NCBI GenBank assembly: GCA_937929915.1
Contig: CALFUN010000002.1
Coordinates: 1-62,358, forward strand
From: an uncultured Caulobacterales bacterium
GTDB taxonomy: Bacteria > Pseudomonadota > Alphaproteobacteria > Caulobacterales > Maricaulaceae
Direction: 5' to 3'
DNA length: 62,358 nt
Shown here piece after piece: positions 1 to 9,316 of the stretch. The first letter of the stretch is position 1, and every line of letters begins with the position of its first letter. A model generated the notes under the pieces. It did no database searches, was not told the DNA's origin, and saw only the letters and a program-made list of their open reading frames with translations. A program made the position numbers and the translations under genes.

Positions 1-81
1 GTCATCGGCGATATAGTCTTCCAAGCTTTCAGGAAACAACGTTGACTGGCTGCGGTCTTGGCCTTGAATAAAGCGCTTCAC
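1..81 (-). CDS. IS1182-type transposase, N-terminal fragment cut by the window edge
   Basis: The first 27 codons of a minus-strand gene are visible, beginning with GTG at 81-79 and a strong ribosome binding site (GGAGGTG, complement of 86-92). The peptide starts VKRFIQGQDRSQSTLFPES, which I recognise as the conserved N-terminus of IS1182/IS5-group DDE transposases. The rest lies outside the window, so intactness cannot be judged. It would catalyse transposition of its own element. Confidence 0.8.
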   Translation of the reverse strand, partial: MKRFIQGQDRSQSTLFPESLEDYIADD

Positions 82-141
82 GATACACCTCCGATTCAAT
101 CATCGAAACTATATCACAAAATGGCGTTTTCACACAGCCAC
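1..141 (-). mobile_element. Left end of an insertion sequence (IS1182-type), partial
   Basis: The transposase start at 81 is preceded (towards higher coordinates) by about 45 bases of leader and then the motif GTTTTCACACAGCC at 126-139, which resembles terminal inverted repeats of this IS group. I place the element boundary near 140. The other inverted repeat and any target duplication are outside the window, so the boundary is an inference. The element ends only about 80 bases downstream of the tyrS stop codon. Confidence 0.5.
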
Positions 142-221
142 GGGATGGGCTTCCGTTTTCTTAGATACTGCTTAACCACATAAAAGCCGCCAAAGCAGAC
201 ATTGTCAGCCCATAAGAGACC

Positions 222-1487
222 TTAAATCAACCGCAACAAGGCATGCTTCTTTTTCCCTACGGAGAGCTTAATCACGCCGTCTTGCACATCGCTCTCTGAC
301 AATGTGCGCTCATGGCTGTCGACTTTCATATCATTAATTTTCAGCGCGCCCGCTTTGATGTGGCGGCGAGCTTCGCCGTTTGAGCTGGCAAGCCCTGCCG
401 TGACAGTCGCCAATAAAATACCCATGCCAGATAGCTCGCTTGCGCTAACCTCGAAGGTCGGTAGGCCCGCTGCGGCTATGCCTTGCGTAAATGTTTGCGT
501 GGCGGTGGCTTCGGCTTGCGCGGCGGCGTCTTTGCCATGAAGCATAGCGGTGGCTTCATTGGCAAGGCGGATTTTGGCTTTATTAATCTCCGCGCCCTCT
601 AAGGCTTCGAGCGCCGCGATTTCACCCAGCGGTAAATCTGTAAATAGGCGCATAAACCGTCCCACATCGGCGTCATCTGTATTGCGCCAGAATTGCCAAT
701 ATTCATAAGGTGTGCGCATGTAGTTTTCACCAAAACTTGGGTCAGCATTGAGCCAAATCGCTCCGCTTGCCGTCTTGCCCATTTTCCCGCCAGAGGCGGT
801 TGTTATAAGCGGGGTTGTAAAACCGTAACAGCTCGCATCTTCCATACGGCGCGAGAGGTCAACGCCCGTTGTAATGTTCCCCCATTGGTCTGACCCGCCA
901 AGCTGCAAGGTACAGCCATAACGGCGATATAGTTCGACAAAGTCGTAGCTTTGTAGAAGTGGGTAATTAAACTCTAAAAAGGTCATGGGCTGCTCATTTT
1001 CGAGGCGGCGCTTGACGGTTTCCATGGTAATCATCCGGTTGACGGTAAAGAGCTTGCCGACATCGCGCAGAAATTCGATATAACCCAGCCCGTCGAGCCA
1101 ATCAGCATTATCAGCCATAATCGCAGCATTTGGCCCGTCAAAATCTACAAATTTCGAAAAGACTTGCTTGATACCGTTTTTATTAGCCTCGATTAAGGCG
1201 TTGGTTAGGATTGGGCGCGATTTGTCTTTGTCCGATGGATCCCCGATTTTCGTCGTCCCGCCGCCTAGTAAAACAATAGGCCGCCCGCCCGCGCGCTGTA
1301 GGTGGCGCAGCATCATAATCTGAACGAGTGAACCAACATGCAGGCTTGGTGCGGTGCAATCAAAACCGATATAGCCCGTAACAATGCCCTTGGCCGCAGC
1401 TGCGTCCAAACCTTCTTCATCTGTGCATTGATATAAAAACCCACGTTCGGTGAGTGTTTTCATAAGGTCTGAGCGATATTCGGTCAT
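222..1487 (-). CDS. tyrS: Tyrosyl-tRNA synthetase
   Basis: Charges tRNA-Tyr with tyrosine in the cytoplasm using ATP. The 421-residue protein has the class I HIGH-type motif as HVGS at residues 50-53 and the KMSKS-type loop as KMGKT near residue 240. The tyrosine/tRNA pocket motif around QLGGSDQWGN is also intact. The last ~65 residues look like the S4 RNA-binding domain. Length is normal for the bacterial TyrS family. It is divergent from anmK, the common alphaproteobacterial pairing, with about 120 bases between the starts. An IS end lies just beyond its stop codon. Confidence 0.97.
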   Translation of the reverse strand: MTEYRSDLMKTLTERGFLYQCTDEEGLDAAAAKGIVTGYIGFDCTAPSLHVGSLVQIMMLRHLQRAGGRPIVLLGGGTTKIGDPSDKDKSRPILTNALIEANKNGIKQVFSKFVDFDGPNAAIMADNADWLDGLGYIEFLRDVGKLFTVNRMITMETVKRRLENEQPMTFLEFNYPLLQSYDFVELYRRYGCTLQLGGSDQWGNITTGVDLSRRMEDASCYGFTTPLITTASGGKMGKTASGAIWLNADPSFGENYMRTPYEYWQFWRNTDDADVGRFMRLFTDLPLGEIAALEALEGAEINKAKIRLANEATAMLHGKDAAAQAEATATQTFTQGIAAAGLPTFEVSASELSGMGILLATVTAGLASSNGEARRHIKAGALKINDMKVDSHERTLSESDVQDGVIKLSVGKKKHALLRLI

Positions 1488-1610
1488 GTTTTTGCCGTCT
1501 TTATCTTTTTAGGAGTGATCTGTAGTTTTCGGGTTCTAACAAGGCTACAAATCATGTCAAAGGAAAGCATAGGTAAAGCGTGAGAAAAAGACAAAGCGTA
1601 AGAGATTTTG

Positions 1611-2723
1611 ATGCAAAATAAACCTTATATCGCGCTCGGTTTGATGAGCGGTACGTCTTTGGACGGTATTGATGCGGCCTTCATTGAAACCAATGGCGAG
1701 AATGTCCTTAGCTTCGGGCCAAGCTTGTGCCTGCCTTATCCTGATACGGCTTTGCTGCAAGAGACAATTCAAGCCGCGTTAAGATGGGGGTTTGAAGGGC
1801 CGCGCCCAGAGATATTCTCTCGCGCGCAAGACTATCTTGACCGCGCACATATGCGCGCTGTGAGCCGTATTTGCGCGCTACATCCCGATTGGGGACAACG
1901 CCTTGAGGTTATTGGTTATCATGGCCAGACGGTCTTGCATCATCCTGCCAGAGACGGATTTATGGGCCAGACTTTGCAGCTTGGCGACGGGGCGGCATTG
2001 GCGCGCGAATTTGGCGTAGCTTGCGTCTATGATTTTCGCAGCGCGGATGTGGAAGCTGGCGGGCAGGGCGCGCCGCTTGCGCCAATATATCACGAGGCCA
2101 TGTGCCGAAGTTCGATGTTCTTTGGCCGCGTGGCTGTGGTCAATATTGGCGGTGTGTCTAATGTAAGCTTTATTGACCCTGATGCAGATTTACGTGCCAC
2201 AGATTGCGGGGCAGGTAATGGCCCGCTTGATAGCTGGGTGCAAAAACATGGCCGCGGCGCATTTGACGCTGGCGGGGTGCTTTCACTCGCTGGTCATGTT
2301 AATCAAGATTTGGTTGATAGCTGGTTTGAGCGTGATTTTTTCTTACGCCCGATGCCGCGCTCTGCGGACAGGTATGATTTTGACGTTTTAGATATGCTCG
2401 GCGAGGCAAGCCTTGAAGACGGCGCGGCAACATTGGCGGCGTTTTGCGCGCAAGGCATTGCTCGTGATGTCAAAGATTTTGCGCCCGACACGGTGATTAT
2501 TTGCGGCGGTGGTCGGCATAATCCTGCGATTATGGATAAGCTCGCCGCGCATATAGACGCTAAGATTATTACCTCGGAGAGTGTGGCGTGGGACGGAGAT
2601 GCGCTCGAAGCACAAGCTTTTGCGTTCCTTGCTGTGCGCAGCCTGCGCGGATTACCGATTTCATTTAAAGGCACAACAGGCGTTGCGCGCGATATGACAG
2701 GCGGCGTTTTAGCAGAGCCGTAA
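1611..2723 (+). CDS. anmK: Anhydro-N-acetylmuramic acid kinase
   Basis: Phosphorylates and opens 1,6-anhydro-MurNAc released during peptidoglycan turnover, feeding MurNAc-6-phosphate to recycling. The N-terminus carries GLMSGTSLDGID, the phosphate-binding signature of the AnmK/ASKHA fold, and a second nucleotide motif (CGGGRHN) lies near residue 303. I chose ATG at 1611; a TTG at 1608 is directly in front and equally possible. About 370 residues, the normal size. No murQ or ampG neighbour is seen. The gene is followed by a short tandem repeat rather than a terminator. Confidence 0.95.
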   Translation: MQNKPYIALGLMSGTSLDGIDAAFIETNGENVLSFGPSLCLPYPDTALLQETIQAALRWGFEGPRPEIFSRAQDYLDRAHMRAVSRICALHPDWGQRLEVIGYHGQTVLHHPARDGFMGQTLQLGDGAALAREFGVACVYDFRSADVEAGGQGAPLAPIYHEAMCRSSMFFGRVAVVNIGGVSNVSFIDPDADLRATDCGAGNGPLDSWVQKHGRGAFDAGGVLSLAGHVNQDLVDSWFERDFFLRPMPRSADRYDFDVLDMLGEASLEDGAATLAAFCAQGIARDVKDFAPDTVIICGGGRHNPAIMDKLAAHIDAKIITSESVAWDGDALEAQAFAFLAVRSLRGLPISFKGTTGVARDMTGGVLAEP

Positions 2724-2726
2724 TCT

Positions 2727-2768
2727 TACAGACCTATCTTCACAGACCTATCTTCACAGGCCTATCTT
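2727..2768. repeat. Three tandem copies of a 14-base unit
   Basis: Three adjacent copies of CACAGACCTATCTT occupy 2727-2740, 2741-2754 and 2755-2768. The first differs at its first base and the third at one base. The array starts four bases after the anmK stop codon and lies between it and the aminopeptidase gene. It has no dyad symmetry, so it does not look like a terminator. It may be a slippage product or a variable-length marker. Confidence 0.85.
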
Positions 2769-2830
2769 GTGTCAAGTTTAACATGTGCTAGCGTGTTTTC
2801 ACATTAGCTAAGAGAAATCAGGGAATTATC

Positions 2831-4762
2831 ATGTCATTATCCAAAACCGCGATGATTAGTATTTTTACAGCGGGGGCCATGCTGAGTGCTTGCGGGAATT
2901 CTTCAACTCACGAGGCGCCACATGATACGCCGCTCAGAGGTCAATCCGAAGCCCCTGAGAAGAGCGTCTCTGCGCTCGCCAAAGATGATAAATTCACCTA
3001 TGCCAATTATGACGAAATGCACGTTACCCATATTGATTTAAATCTGGATGTGAATTTTGACACTCAAACATTAGATGGTGTGGCAACACTTGATATTGCT
3101 CGTGTGAAAGACGGGGTCAACACGCTCATTCTTGACACTAAAGATTTGACAATCAAAACGGTTGAAATCTTTGCAGGCGAAACGTCTGAAGGGGATGTAG
3201 GGTATGCATTAGAAGCGGCCGATAAGGTGCTAGGGCAAGCGCTAACTATTCCGCTGACAGATAAAACTGACAGTGTGAAAATTAGCTATACGACATCACC
3301 AAAGGCCGAAGGACTGCAATGGCTCTCGCCTGAACAAACGGCGGGTAAGAAAAAACCGTATCTTTTCTCGCAAGCCCAGCCCATTCATGCGCGTACTATG
3401 GCGCCGCTGCAAGACACGCCTGCTGTACGCATGACGTATAGCGCAACATTACGCGTGCCAGATGGTTTGCGTCCGCTGATGAGCGCCTCGCAAGGTGAAA
3501 AAGACGCAAATGGTGAATATAAATTTGATATGCCGCAAGCGATCCCGTCTTATCTCATCGCAATAGCGGTTGGGGATATTCAGTTCAAAGCAATTAACGA
3601 TCATATTGGCGTTTATGCCGAAGAGTATATCCTTGATGCCTCTGCTGAGGAATTTGCCGAAACTCCGCTTATGGAAGCCTCAAATGAGAAATTTTACGGG
3701 CCGTATCGTTGGGGGCGTTATGATTTAATCGTCCTGCCGCCTAGCTTTCCTTTTGGCGGTATGGAAAATCCGCGCCTATCCTTCATGACGCCAACTTTGA
3801 TTGCAGGGGATAAAAGCCTAACCAATGTTGTCGCGCATGAACTCGCCCATAGTTGGTCTGGTAATCTTGTGACCAATTCAAGTTGGCGCGATGCTTGGCT
3901 CAATGAAGGCTTTACGTCCTATGTTGAAAACCGCGTCATGGAAGACCTTTACGGAGAACGCCGCGCGGTGATGGAACAGCTATTGTCCTTGCAAGATCTC
4001 AAAGCTGATATTGCCAGTCTGCCGCGTCCAGAACTCACCCAGCTTAAATTACCAACAGATATGGCTCATCCCGATGATGCCTTCTCGCAAGTGGCTTATG
4101 TGAAGGGGCAATATTTCTTGATGTTCCTTGAAGAGCGTTTTGGGCGAGCTAAATTTGATGTATTTTTGAAAAATTACTTCAATGATTTTGCCTTTCAAAG
4201 CATCACCACTGAAGATTTTATCAAATATTTGCATGAGAACCTGCACAAAGACAATCCAGACGCGCTGACTCGCGCGGAACTGGATGAATGGATTTACGGT
4301 CAAGGGCTGCCTGATACAGCCAAAGACCCGCAATCTAGCGCCTTTGATGAGGTGGAAATAGCGAGCCAAGCGTGGTTTGAAGGCGGGAATATTGCGCCTC
4401 TAAAAACGGAGGCAGGAAATTGGTCAACGCATGAATGGCTACATTTTCTCAACACACTACCAGACAGCCTCACGCAAGTGCAATTTGAAGCCTTAGACGA
4501 AGCCTTTTCTCTGACGGGAGCGCAAAATGCCGAGACAGCTTTTGCATGGTATATGCAAGCGATTAAAAGCGGTTATGAGCCTGCATTTTCTGATTTGGAA
4601 GATTTTTTGCTAAGCGTTGGGCGCGGGAAATTTATCTACCGTCTTTACGGCGCTTTGAGTGAGAATGGCAAAGAGCAATGGGCCAGTGAGGTTTATGCGC
4701 GTGCGCGTGCAGGCTATCACCCTATCGCCCAGCGCCGTATTGATGAGATTTTGGCGAAGTAA
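2831..4762 (+). CDS. M1-family metalloaminopeptidase, lipoprotein
   Basis: Zinc aminopeptidase that trims N-terminal residues from peptides, probably anchored in the cell envelope. Residues 1-21 form a lipoprotein signal ending in the lipobox LSAC. The exopeptidase motif GGMEN is at 309-313 and the zinc site HELAH at 336-340, with the third ligand Glu359 in NEGF (HEXXH-X18-E). The beta-sandwich, catalytic and helical C-terminal parts resemble the leukotriene-A4-hydrolase-like branch. Length is 643 residues. Start is supported by AGGGA six bases upstream. It ends in a shared bidirectional terminator. Confidence 0.93.
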   Translation: MSLSKTAMISIFTAGAMLSACGNSSTHEAPHDTPLRGQSEAPEKSVSALAKDDKFTYANYDEMHVTHIDLNLDVNFDTQTLDGVATLDIARVKDGVNTLILDTKDLTIKTVEIFAGETSEGDVGYALEAADKVLGQALTIPLTDKTDSVKISYTTSPKAEGLQWLSPEQTAGKKKPYLFSQAQPIHARTMAPLQDTPAVRMTYSATLRVPDGLRPLMSASQGEKDANGEYKFDMPQAIPSYLIAIAVGDIQFKAINDHIGVYAEEYILDASAEEFAETPLMEASNEKFYGPYRWGRYDLIVLPPSFPFGGMENPRLSFMTPTLIAGDKSLTNVVAHELAHSWSGNLVTNSSWRDAWLNEGFTSYVENRVMEDLYGERRAVMEQLLSLQDLKADIASLPRPELTQLKLPTDMAHPDDAFSQVAYVKGQYFLMFLEERFGRAKFDVFLKNYFNDFAFQSITTEDFIKYLHENLHKDNPDALTRAELDEWIYGQGLPDTAKDPQSSAFDEVEIASQAWFEGGNIAPLKTEAGNWSTHEWLHFLNTLPDSLTQVQFEALDEAFSLTGAQNAETAFAWYMQAIKSGYEPAFSDLEDFLLSVGRGKFIYRLYGALSENGKEQWASEVYARARAGYHPIAQRRIDEILAK

Positions 4763-4805
4763 CCCGCAAAGTAATCCGCAGGGCGTAATGAAATCCAGAT
4801 AAAGT

Positions 4806-4827
4806 AAAAGGGCCGCGCGGCCCTTTT
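4806..4827. terminator. Bidirectional Rho-independent terminator
   Basis: A perfect 22-base palindrome (AAAAGGGCCGC and its complement) lies between the convergent aminopeptidase and hydrolase genes. The A tract on one side and T tract on the other allow it to stop transcription from both strands. Confidence 0.85.
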
Positions 4828-4838
4828 ATATTGCAAAA

Positions 4839-5519
4839 CTACCCTTCAATCAAACGCGGTTCGCGCGGAGGACTATATTGTGGATCAAGATTTTCGTCGA
4901 GATAATCTTCAATAACTTCAAGGGTTTCGTCTAGGTGGTTCGTGTAGAAATGGTCAGCACCTTCAATGCGGTGCGTATATATCTTATGGCCTTTTTGGAC
5001 GCGAATTTTTTCAACCACACGATCAACATCATCGGCAGGCACAATCGGATCATCTGAACCATATGTGATAAGACCAGAGGCAGGACAGGGCGCTAGGAAG
5101 GCAAAATCATATGTATTGGTTGGCAGGCTCATAGAGATAAAACCAGCCACTTCGGGGCGGCGCATCAAAAGCTGCATTCCAATCCAGGCACCAAAACTAT
5201 AGCCTGACACCCATGAAAATGGTGCGTTTTGATTAAAGCTTTGCAGATAATCTAGCGCATAGGCCGCATCTTGCAGCTCGCCTTGGCCATTATCATAAAC
5301 GCCAACAGAGCGGCCAACGCCGCGGAAATTAAAGCGTAAAACGGAAAAGCCGCGCCGCTTATATTGCTCATACATCGCTACAGAAATACGGTGATCCATG
5401 TGCCCGCCCGCTTTGGGGTGGGGCGGTAGAATAAGGGCGCAAGGTGCGGCAGGATCATCAGATGGGTGGTAGCGGCCTTCAAGGCGGCCTTCAGGGCCGT
5501 TGAAAATGACTTCAGGCAT
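4839..5519 (-). CDS. Alpha/beta hydrolase (COG2945-like)
   Basis: Probable serine hydrolase of unknown substrate. The 226-residue protein has an N-terminal beta domain and the nucleophile elbow GYSFGAW near residue 118. An acidic residue follows in GSDDP and the likely catalytic histidine is in GADHFY near residue 197. The HPHPK-like stretch (PPHPKAGG) after the first strand is typical of this family, whose members are usually annotated only as alpha/beta hydrolases. No signal peptide, so cytoplasmic. It is a single gene convergent with the aminopeptidase and divergent from the suf operon. Confidence 0.85.
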   Translation of the reverse strand: MPEVIFNGPEGRLEGRYHPSDDPAAPCALILPPHPKAGGHMDHRISVAMYEQYKRRGFSVLRFNFRGVGRSVGVYDNGQGELQDAAYALDYLQSFNQNAPFSWVSGYSFGAWIGMQLLMRRPEVAGFISMSLPTNTYDFAFLAPCPASGLITYGSDDPIVPADDVDRVVEKIRVQKGHKIYTHRIEGADHFYTNHLDETLEVIEDYLDENLDPQYSPPREPRLIEG

Positions 5520-5611
5520 AAATTCTCACTCTATTTTTCTCGGTGTGTTTTCATCTTTATTTCTGACTATGGTTTTTAAGTCAAAAATGCCGCAGAAAAA
5601 CCTACGGCACT

Positions 5612-5636
5612 ATACTTGACTTAATTAGTCAGGATA
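5612..5636 (+). promoter_or_regulatory. IscR type-1 operator overlapping the suf promoter
   Basis: The sequence ATACTTGACTTAATTAGTCA and following GGAT at 5612-5635 match the known IscR type-1 consensus (ATASYYGACTRWWWYAGTCRRSTAT) in nearly every position of the core. TTGACT inside it could serve as a -35 element, so binding would block RNA polymerase as at E. coli iscR. It lies about 105 bases upstream of the Rrf2 regulator gene, suggesting autoregulation of the whole suf operon by Fe-S status. Confidence 0.75.
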
Positions 5637-5740
5637 ACTACATCCCCACCAAATTTGATATTTATGGACACTTAACAAGCTGTTGCACGAAAAGCCATAA
5701 AAAACCGCTACAATATGAAAGATAAGGTTCAAATACCCTT

Positions 5741-6181
5741 ATGAAGCTAACTGCAAAAGGACGATATGCTGTTATGGCCGTAGCTGATCTGGCTGCGCAA
5801 GGCATGGGCGCGCGTGCGTCTTTGTCTGAAATTGGCAGGCGGCAGGGCATTTCAGTGACATTTTTAGAGCAGCTTTTTGGCAAATTACGCAGGGCAGGTC
5901 TTGTTGAGAGCCGCCGCGGCGCATCTGGCGGTTATGTGTTGGCTATGGCGGCGGATAAACTAACGCTTGATAAGATTATCTTTGCTGTTGATGAAGATAT
6001 TAAAGCCCATGGTTGCTCACCTGAAACGAAGCTGGCTTGCACAGGTCGTATCGGAAAATGTTTAACGCATAATCTATGGGGTGCGCTTGAAAACCATATT
6101 GCGCAATTTCTGGCTTCTGTGACAGTGCAAGATGTTGTCGATGGGCGCTTACCTATGTCAGAGATGGAGGCAGCGGAATGA
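5741..6181 (+). CDS. iscR: Rrf2-family Fe-S transcriptional regulator (IscR-like)
   Basis: Senses Fe-S cluster supply and probably represses the suf operon. The 146-residue protein has the winged helix at residues 1-70 (start MKLTAKGRYAV, the family hallmark, and recognition region SGGY). Candidate [2Fe-2S] ligands are Cys92, Cys100, Cys107 and His110; the final CLTH is as in IscR, but the first two spacings are one to two residues longer than in E. coli. An IscR-type operator lies upstream. Its stop overlaps the start of the next gene, so the two are translationally coupled. Confidence 0.92.
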   Translation: MKLTAKGRYAVMAVADLAAQGMGARASLSEIGRRQGISVTFLEQLFGKLRRAGLVESRRGASGGYVLAMAADKLTLDKIIFAVDEDIKAHGCSPETKLACTGRIGKCLTHNLWGALENHIAQFLASVTVQDVVDGRLPMSEMEAAE

Positions 6182-7308
6182 TGTCTCACACTTATCTGGA
6201 TCATAATGCCACAAGCCCCATACGCGCCGACGTGATTGAAGCCTGCACACAAGCCATGGCCGTGGCGGGCAATCCATCCGCGCAGCACGCCGCTGGCCGC
6301 GCTGCGAATAACGTCATTAATGATGCCCGCGAAGCTGTCAGTCTTGCGATGGGCCTTTGCGCGCAAGATTTGATCTTTAATAGCGGCGCGACAGAAGGCG
6401 ATAATACGGTTATTCAATCTGTTATCAAAGCAGGCTGTAAACATCTTCTAATCTCGTCGATGGATCATCCTGCGACGATTATATCCGCGCAAAGCTATGG
6501 GGGTGTGACAACAGAACTGATACCCGTCAACGCGCATGGCCAAACAGACATGGTCTGGCTAAAAGACAAATTAGAGACTTGGGATGCGGTTAATGGCCGT
6601 CCATTTGTCTCGCTTGTCGCGGCCAATAGCGAGACGGGTGTGGTGCAAGATTGCGAAACGGCCACAGACATGGTGCGCGATGCTGGCGGGCTTATTTTGA
6701 TTGACGCCGTGCAAGCTTTGGGAAAACTGCCAATGCTCTATCAAGCTGATTATATTACGGCGGCCGCTCATAAGATCGGCGGGCCGCAAGGCGTTGGCGT
6801 GCTTTATGTCGCGCCTGATGCGCCATATACGTCTTTGCTGCAAGGCGGAGGGCAAGAGCGCCGCCGACGCGCGGGGACACTGAATGTCGCAGGCATTGCA
6901 GGCTTTGGGGCGGCTGTGAAGGCTATGGGCAATCTTAACCACATGCGCGAAATTCGGGATTACATAGAAACACAGTTAAAAGTGATGGAGCCAAATGTGA
7001 CGATATTTGGAGAGGCGGCTGAACGGCTGCCGAATACGAGCTTCTTTGCGCTGCCTGATGTCAATTCTATGACAACAATGATGGCACTGGACTTGGAAGG
7101 TGTATCTGTATCCACAGGCACAGCTTGCTCATCTGGCAAAGTTGGTGAGAGCCGCGCGGTGCGGGCGATGGGATTGATCGATAAAGCCCCAAAGGGTGCC
7201 ATACGCTTATCACTGGGTTATACAAGCACGATGGAAGATGCGGAACGATTTCTGAGCGCATGGGCCAAAATTCGAAAAATAAAAGCTAATAATGAAAGAG
7301 CTGCATAA
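6178..7308 (+). CDS. Cysteine desulfurase, IscS/NifS-like (group I)
   Basis: PLP enzyme that takes sulfur from L-cysteine as a persulfide for Fe-S assembly. The PLP lysine is Lys199 in AAAHKIGG, and the catalytic Cys317 sits in the group I loop GTACSSG. Length is 376 residues. Starts ATGATG at 6178; the first ATG overlaps the regulator's stop. It is distinct from the group II SufS encoded later in the same operon, and such a pairing is usual in alphaproteobacterial suf operons. Its stop overlaps the sufB start (TAATG). Confidence 0.93.
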   Translation: MMSHTYLDHNATSPIRADVIEACTQAMAVAGNPSAQHAAGRAANNVINDAREAVSLAMGLCAQDLIFNSGATEGDNTVIQSVIKAGCKHLLISSMDHPATIISAQSYGGVTTELIPVNAHGQTDMVWLKDKLETWDAVNGRPFVSLVAANSETGVVQDCETATDMVRDAGGLILIDAVQALGKLPMLYQADYITAAAHKIGGPQGVGVLYVAPDAPYTSLLQGGGQERRRRAGTLNVAGIAGFGAAVKAMGNLNHMREIRDYIETQLKVMEPNVTIFGEAAERLPNTSFFALPDVNSMTTMMALDLEGVSVSTGTACSSGKVGESRAVRAMGLIDKAPKGAIRLSLGYTSTMEDAERFLSAWAKIRKIKANNERAA

Positions 7309-8810
7309 TGTCTGAAGACGTAAAAATTGCTAAAGACAGCATTGACGATAGCACTGTTGAAGGTGTGCAATCCCTTGAGGCGGATAAATATAAATATGGC
7401 TTTGATAGCGATATTGAACAAGAATTTGCGCCCAAAGGCTTAAATGAAGATATTGTCCGCTTTATCTCTGCCAAGAAAAATGAACCAGAGTGGCTGCTGG
7501 ATTGGCGGCTTGAAGCTTATCGCCGTTGGCTCACACTCGAAGAGCCTGAATGGGCGATGGTGGATTATCCTAAAATTGACTTTCAGGATGCTTATTATTA
7601 CGCAGCGCCAAAATCGGATGAAGACAAGCCAAAATCCCTTGATGAGGTCGATCCAGAGATCCTCGCTATTTATGATAAGCTCGGTATTTCCTTACGCGAA
7701 CAAGAGGTGCTGGCTGGCGTTCAAGGCGCGCCGAAAGTCGCTGTGGATGCGGTGCTTGATTCTGTATCGGTTGTGACAACATTTAAGAAAGAGTTGGCGG
7801 AAAAAGGTGTGATTTTCTGTTCTTTCTCTGAAGCTGTGCATGAGCATCCAGAGCTTGTGAAGAAATATATGGGCAGTGTTGTGCCGCTAACGGATAATTA
7901 TTACGCCACGCTCAATAATGCTGTGTTTTCTGACGGTAGCTTTGTTTACATCCCGCCGGGTGTGCGTTGTCCAATGGAACTGTCGACATATTTTCGTATG
8001 AATGCGCAAGGGACAGGGCAGTTTGAACGCACGTTGATTATTGCCGATAAAGGCTCTTATGTGTCTTACCTTGAAGGCTGTACCGCGCCGATGCGCGATG
8101 AAAATCAACTGCATGCCGCCATTGTAGAGATTATAGTCCATGAGGACGCGGAGGTAAAATATTCTACCGTGCAAAATTGGTGGCCAGGTGATGCCGAAGG
8201 CAAAGGCGGGGTCTATAATTTTGTGACGAAACGTGCCGATTGCCGCGGTGATAATGCCAAAGTGTCTTGGACACAGGTTGAAACAGGGTCGGCTGTGACA
8301 TGGAAATATCCAAGCTGTATTTTGCGCGGTGATAACAGCCAAGGCGAGTTTTACTCTATCGCGATCACCAATGGTCATCAGCAAGCCGATACAGGCACTA
8401 AAATGATCCATTTAGGCAAGAACACCAAATCGCGTGTGATTTCCAAAGGGATTAGCGCGGGTAAGTCTAACAGCACATATCGCGGGCTTGTCAGCGCTCA
8501 TAAAAAGGCGGTTGGCGCGCGCAATTTCACACAATGTGATAGCCTGCTTATAGGCGATCAATGCGGCGCGCACACTGTGCCTTATATAGAGAGCAATACG
8601 CCGAGCGCTCAATTTGAGCATGAGGCAACGACGTCTAAACTCTCCGATGATCAGCTCTTTTATTGTCGTCAGCGCGGCCTATCCGAAGAAGATGCCGTCG
8701 CGCTACTCGTCAATGGGTTTTGCCGCGAAGTCTTGCAAGAACTCCCGATGGAATTTGCCGTTGAAGCGCAGAAACTCGTCGCAATTTCCCTTGAGGGCAG
8801 TGTGGGATAA
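7308..8810 (+). CDS. sufB: Fe-S cluster assembly scaffold SufB
   Basis: Core of the SufBC2D scaffold on which Fe-S clusters are built. The 500-residue protein has the conserved beta-helix stretch with [11 protein letters not shown] and the C-terminal block ending [12 protein letters not shown]. The cysteine of TQCDS corresponds to the catalytic/scaffold cysteine of E. coli SufB. It begins within the previous stop codon (TAATG) and ends in the same way against the lipoprotein gene, so it is tightly coupled on both sides. Confidence 0.97.
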   Translation: MSEDVKIAKDSIDDSTVEGVQSLEADKYKYGFDSDIEQEFAPKGLNEDIVRFISAKKNEPEWLLDWRLEAYRRWLTLEEPEWAMVDYPKIDFQDAYYYAAPKSDEDKPKSLDEVDPEILAIYDKLGISLREQEVLAGVQGAPKVAVDAVLDSVSVVTTFKKELAEKGVIFCSFSEAVHEHPELVKKYMGSVVPLTDNYYATLNNAVFSDGSFVYIPPGVRCPMELSTYFRMNAQGTGQFERTLIIADKGSYVSYLEGCTAPMRDENQLHAAIVEIIVHEDAEVKYSTVQNWWPGDAEGKGGVYNFVTKRADCRGDNAKVSWTQVETGSAVTWKYPSCILRGDNSQGEFYSIAITNGHQQADTGTKMIHLGKNTKSRVISKGISAGKSNSTYRGLVSAHKKAVGARNFTQCDSLLIGDQCGAHTVPYIESNTPSAQFEHEATTSKLSDDQLFYCRQRGLSEEDAVALLVNGFCREVLQELPMEFAVEAQKLVAISLEGSVG

Positions 8811-9316
8811 TGCGTCATCTGGCCTTATATCCTCTCATGCTCGGCACGGTTTTGCTAAGTGCGTGTAATCCGTTTTCGGATGAGAGCAGAGATGCGCGTG
8901 TGCAGAGTAAGGCCTTCGTTATAAAGACTGGAACAGCTACGCAAACGCCTATTTTTCCGAAATCTAAAACTATAGATGACATAGATTTTGGGCAATATTC
9001 ACGTGGATTAGCAAGCTTTACAGATTTAAAACATGGCCAATCCCGCATCGCAGCGATTGACATTGTACGGCTTTTATTTGCGCCAGAACAAGGCGCGAAT
9101 ATTATCAAGACGGCTAGCTCGACCTTTGAGCTTGAAGGCGGGTCGGTCATGCTGCTCTCGGCGGATGGCTTTGCGGATGATAGCGTTCGCGCGCAGGAAT
9201 TTTATCTAATTTTTGAAGGCGAAAAAGGCGCGCAAAAACTGGCGGATTTTGGCACGCGCATTAAATGCTGGCGCGGCGAAAACACAACAGATTGGCAAAC
9301 GGAGCTATGCCCATGA
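8810..9316 (+). CDS. Small lipoprotein of unknown function inside the suf operon
   Basis: I do not recognise the family. The 168-residue product begins with a signal peptide and lipobox LSAC (Cys19), so it should be lipid-anchored in the envelope. The mature part is mixed alpha/beta with two further cysteines near the C-terminus (KCWRG and LCP), which could form a disulfide. It starts in the sufB stop codon and ends overlapping the exported RidA gene, which is exported too, so the two may work together outside the cytoplasm. Placement in a suf operon is not standard. Confidence 0.85.
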   Translation: MRHLALYPLMLGTVLLSACNPFSDESRDARVQSKAFVIKTGTATQTPIFPKSKTIDDIDFGQYSRGLASFTDLKHGQSRIAAIDIVRLLFAPEQGANIIKTASSTFELEGGSVMLLSADGFADDSVRAQEFYLIFEGEKGAQKLADFGTRIKCWRGENTTDWQTELCP

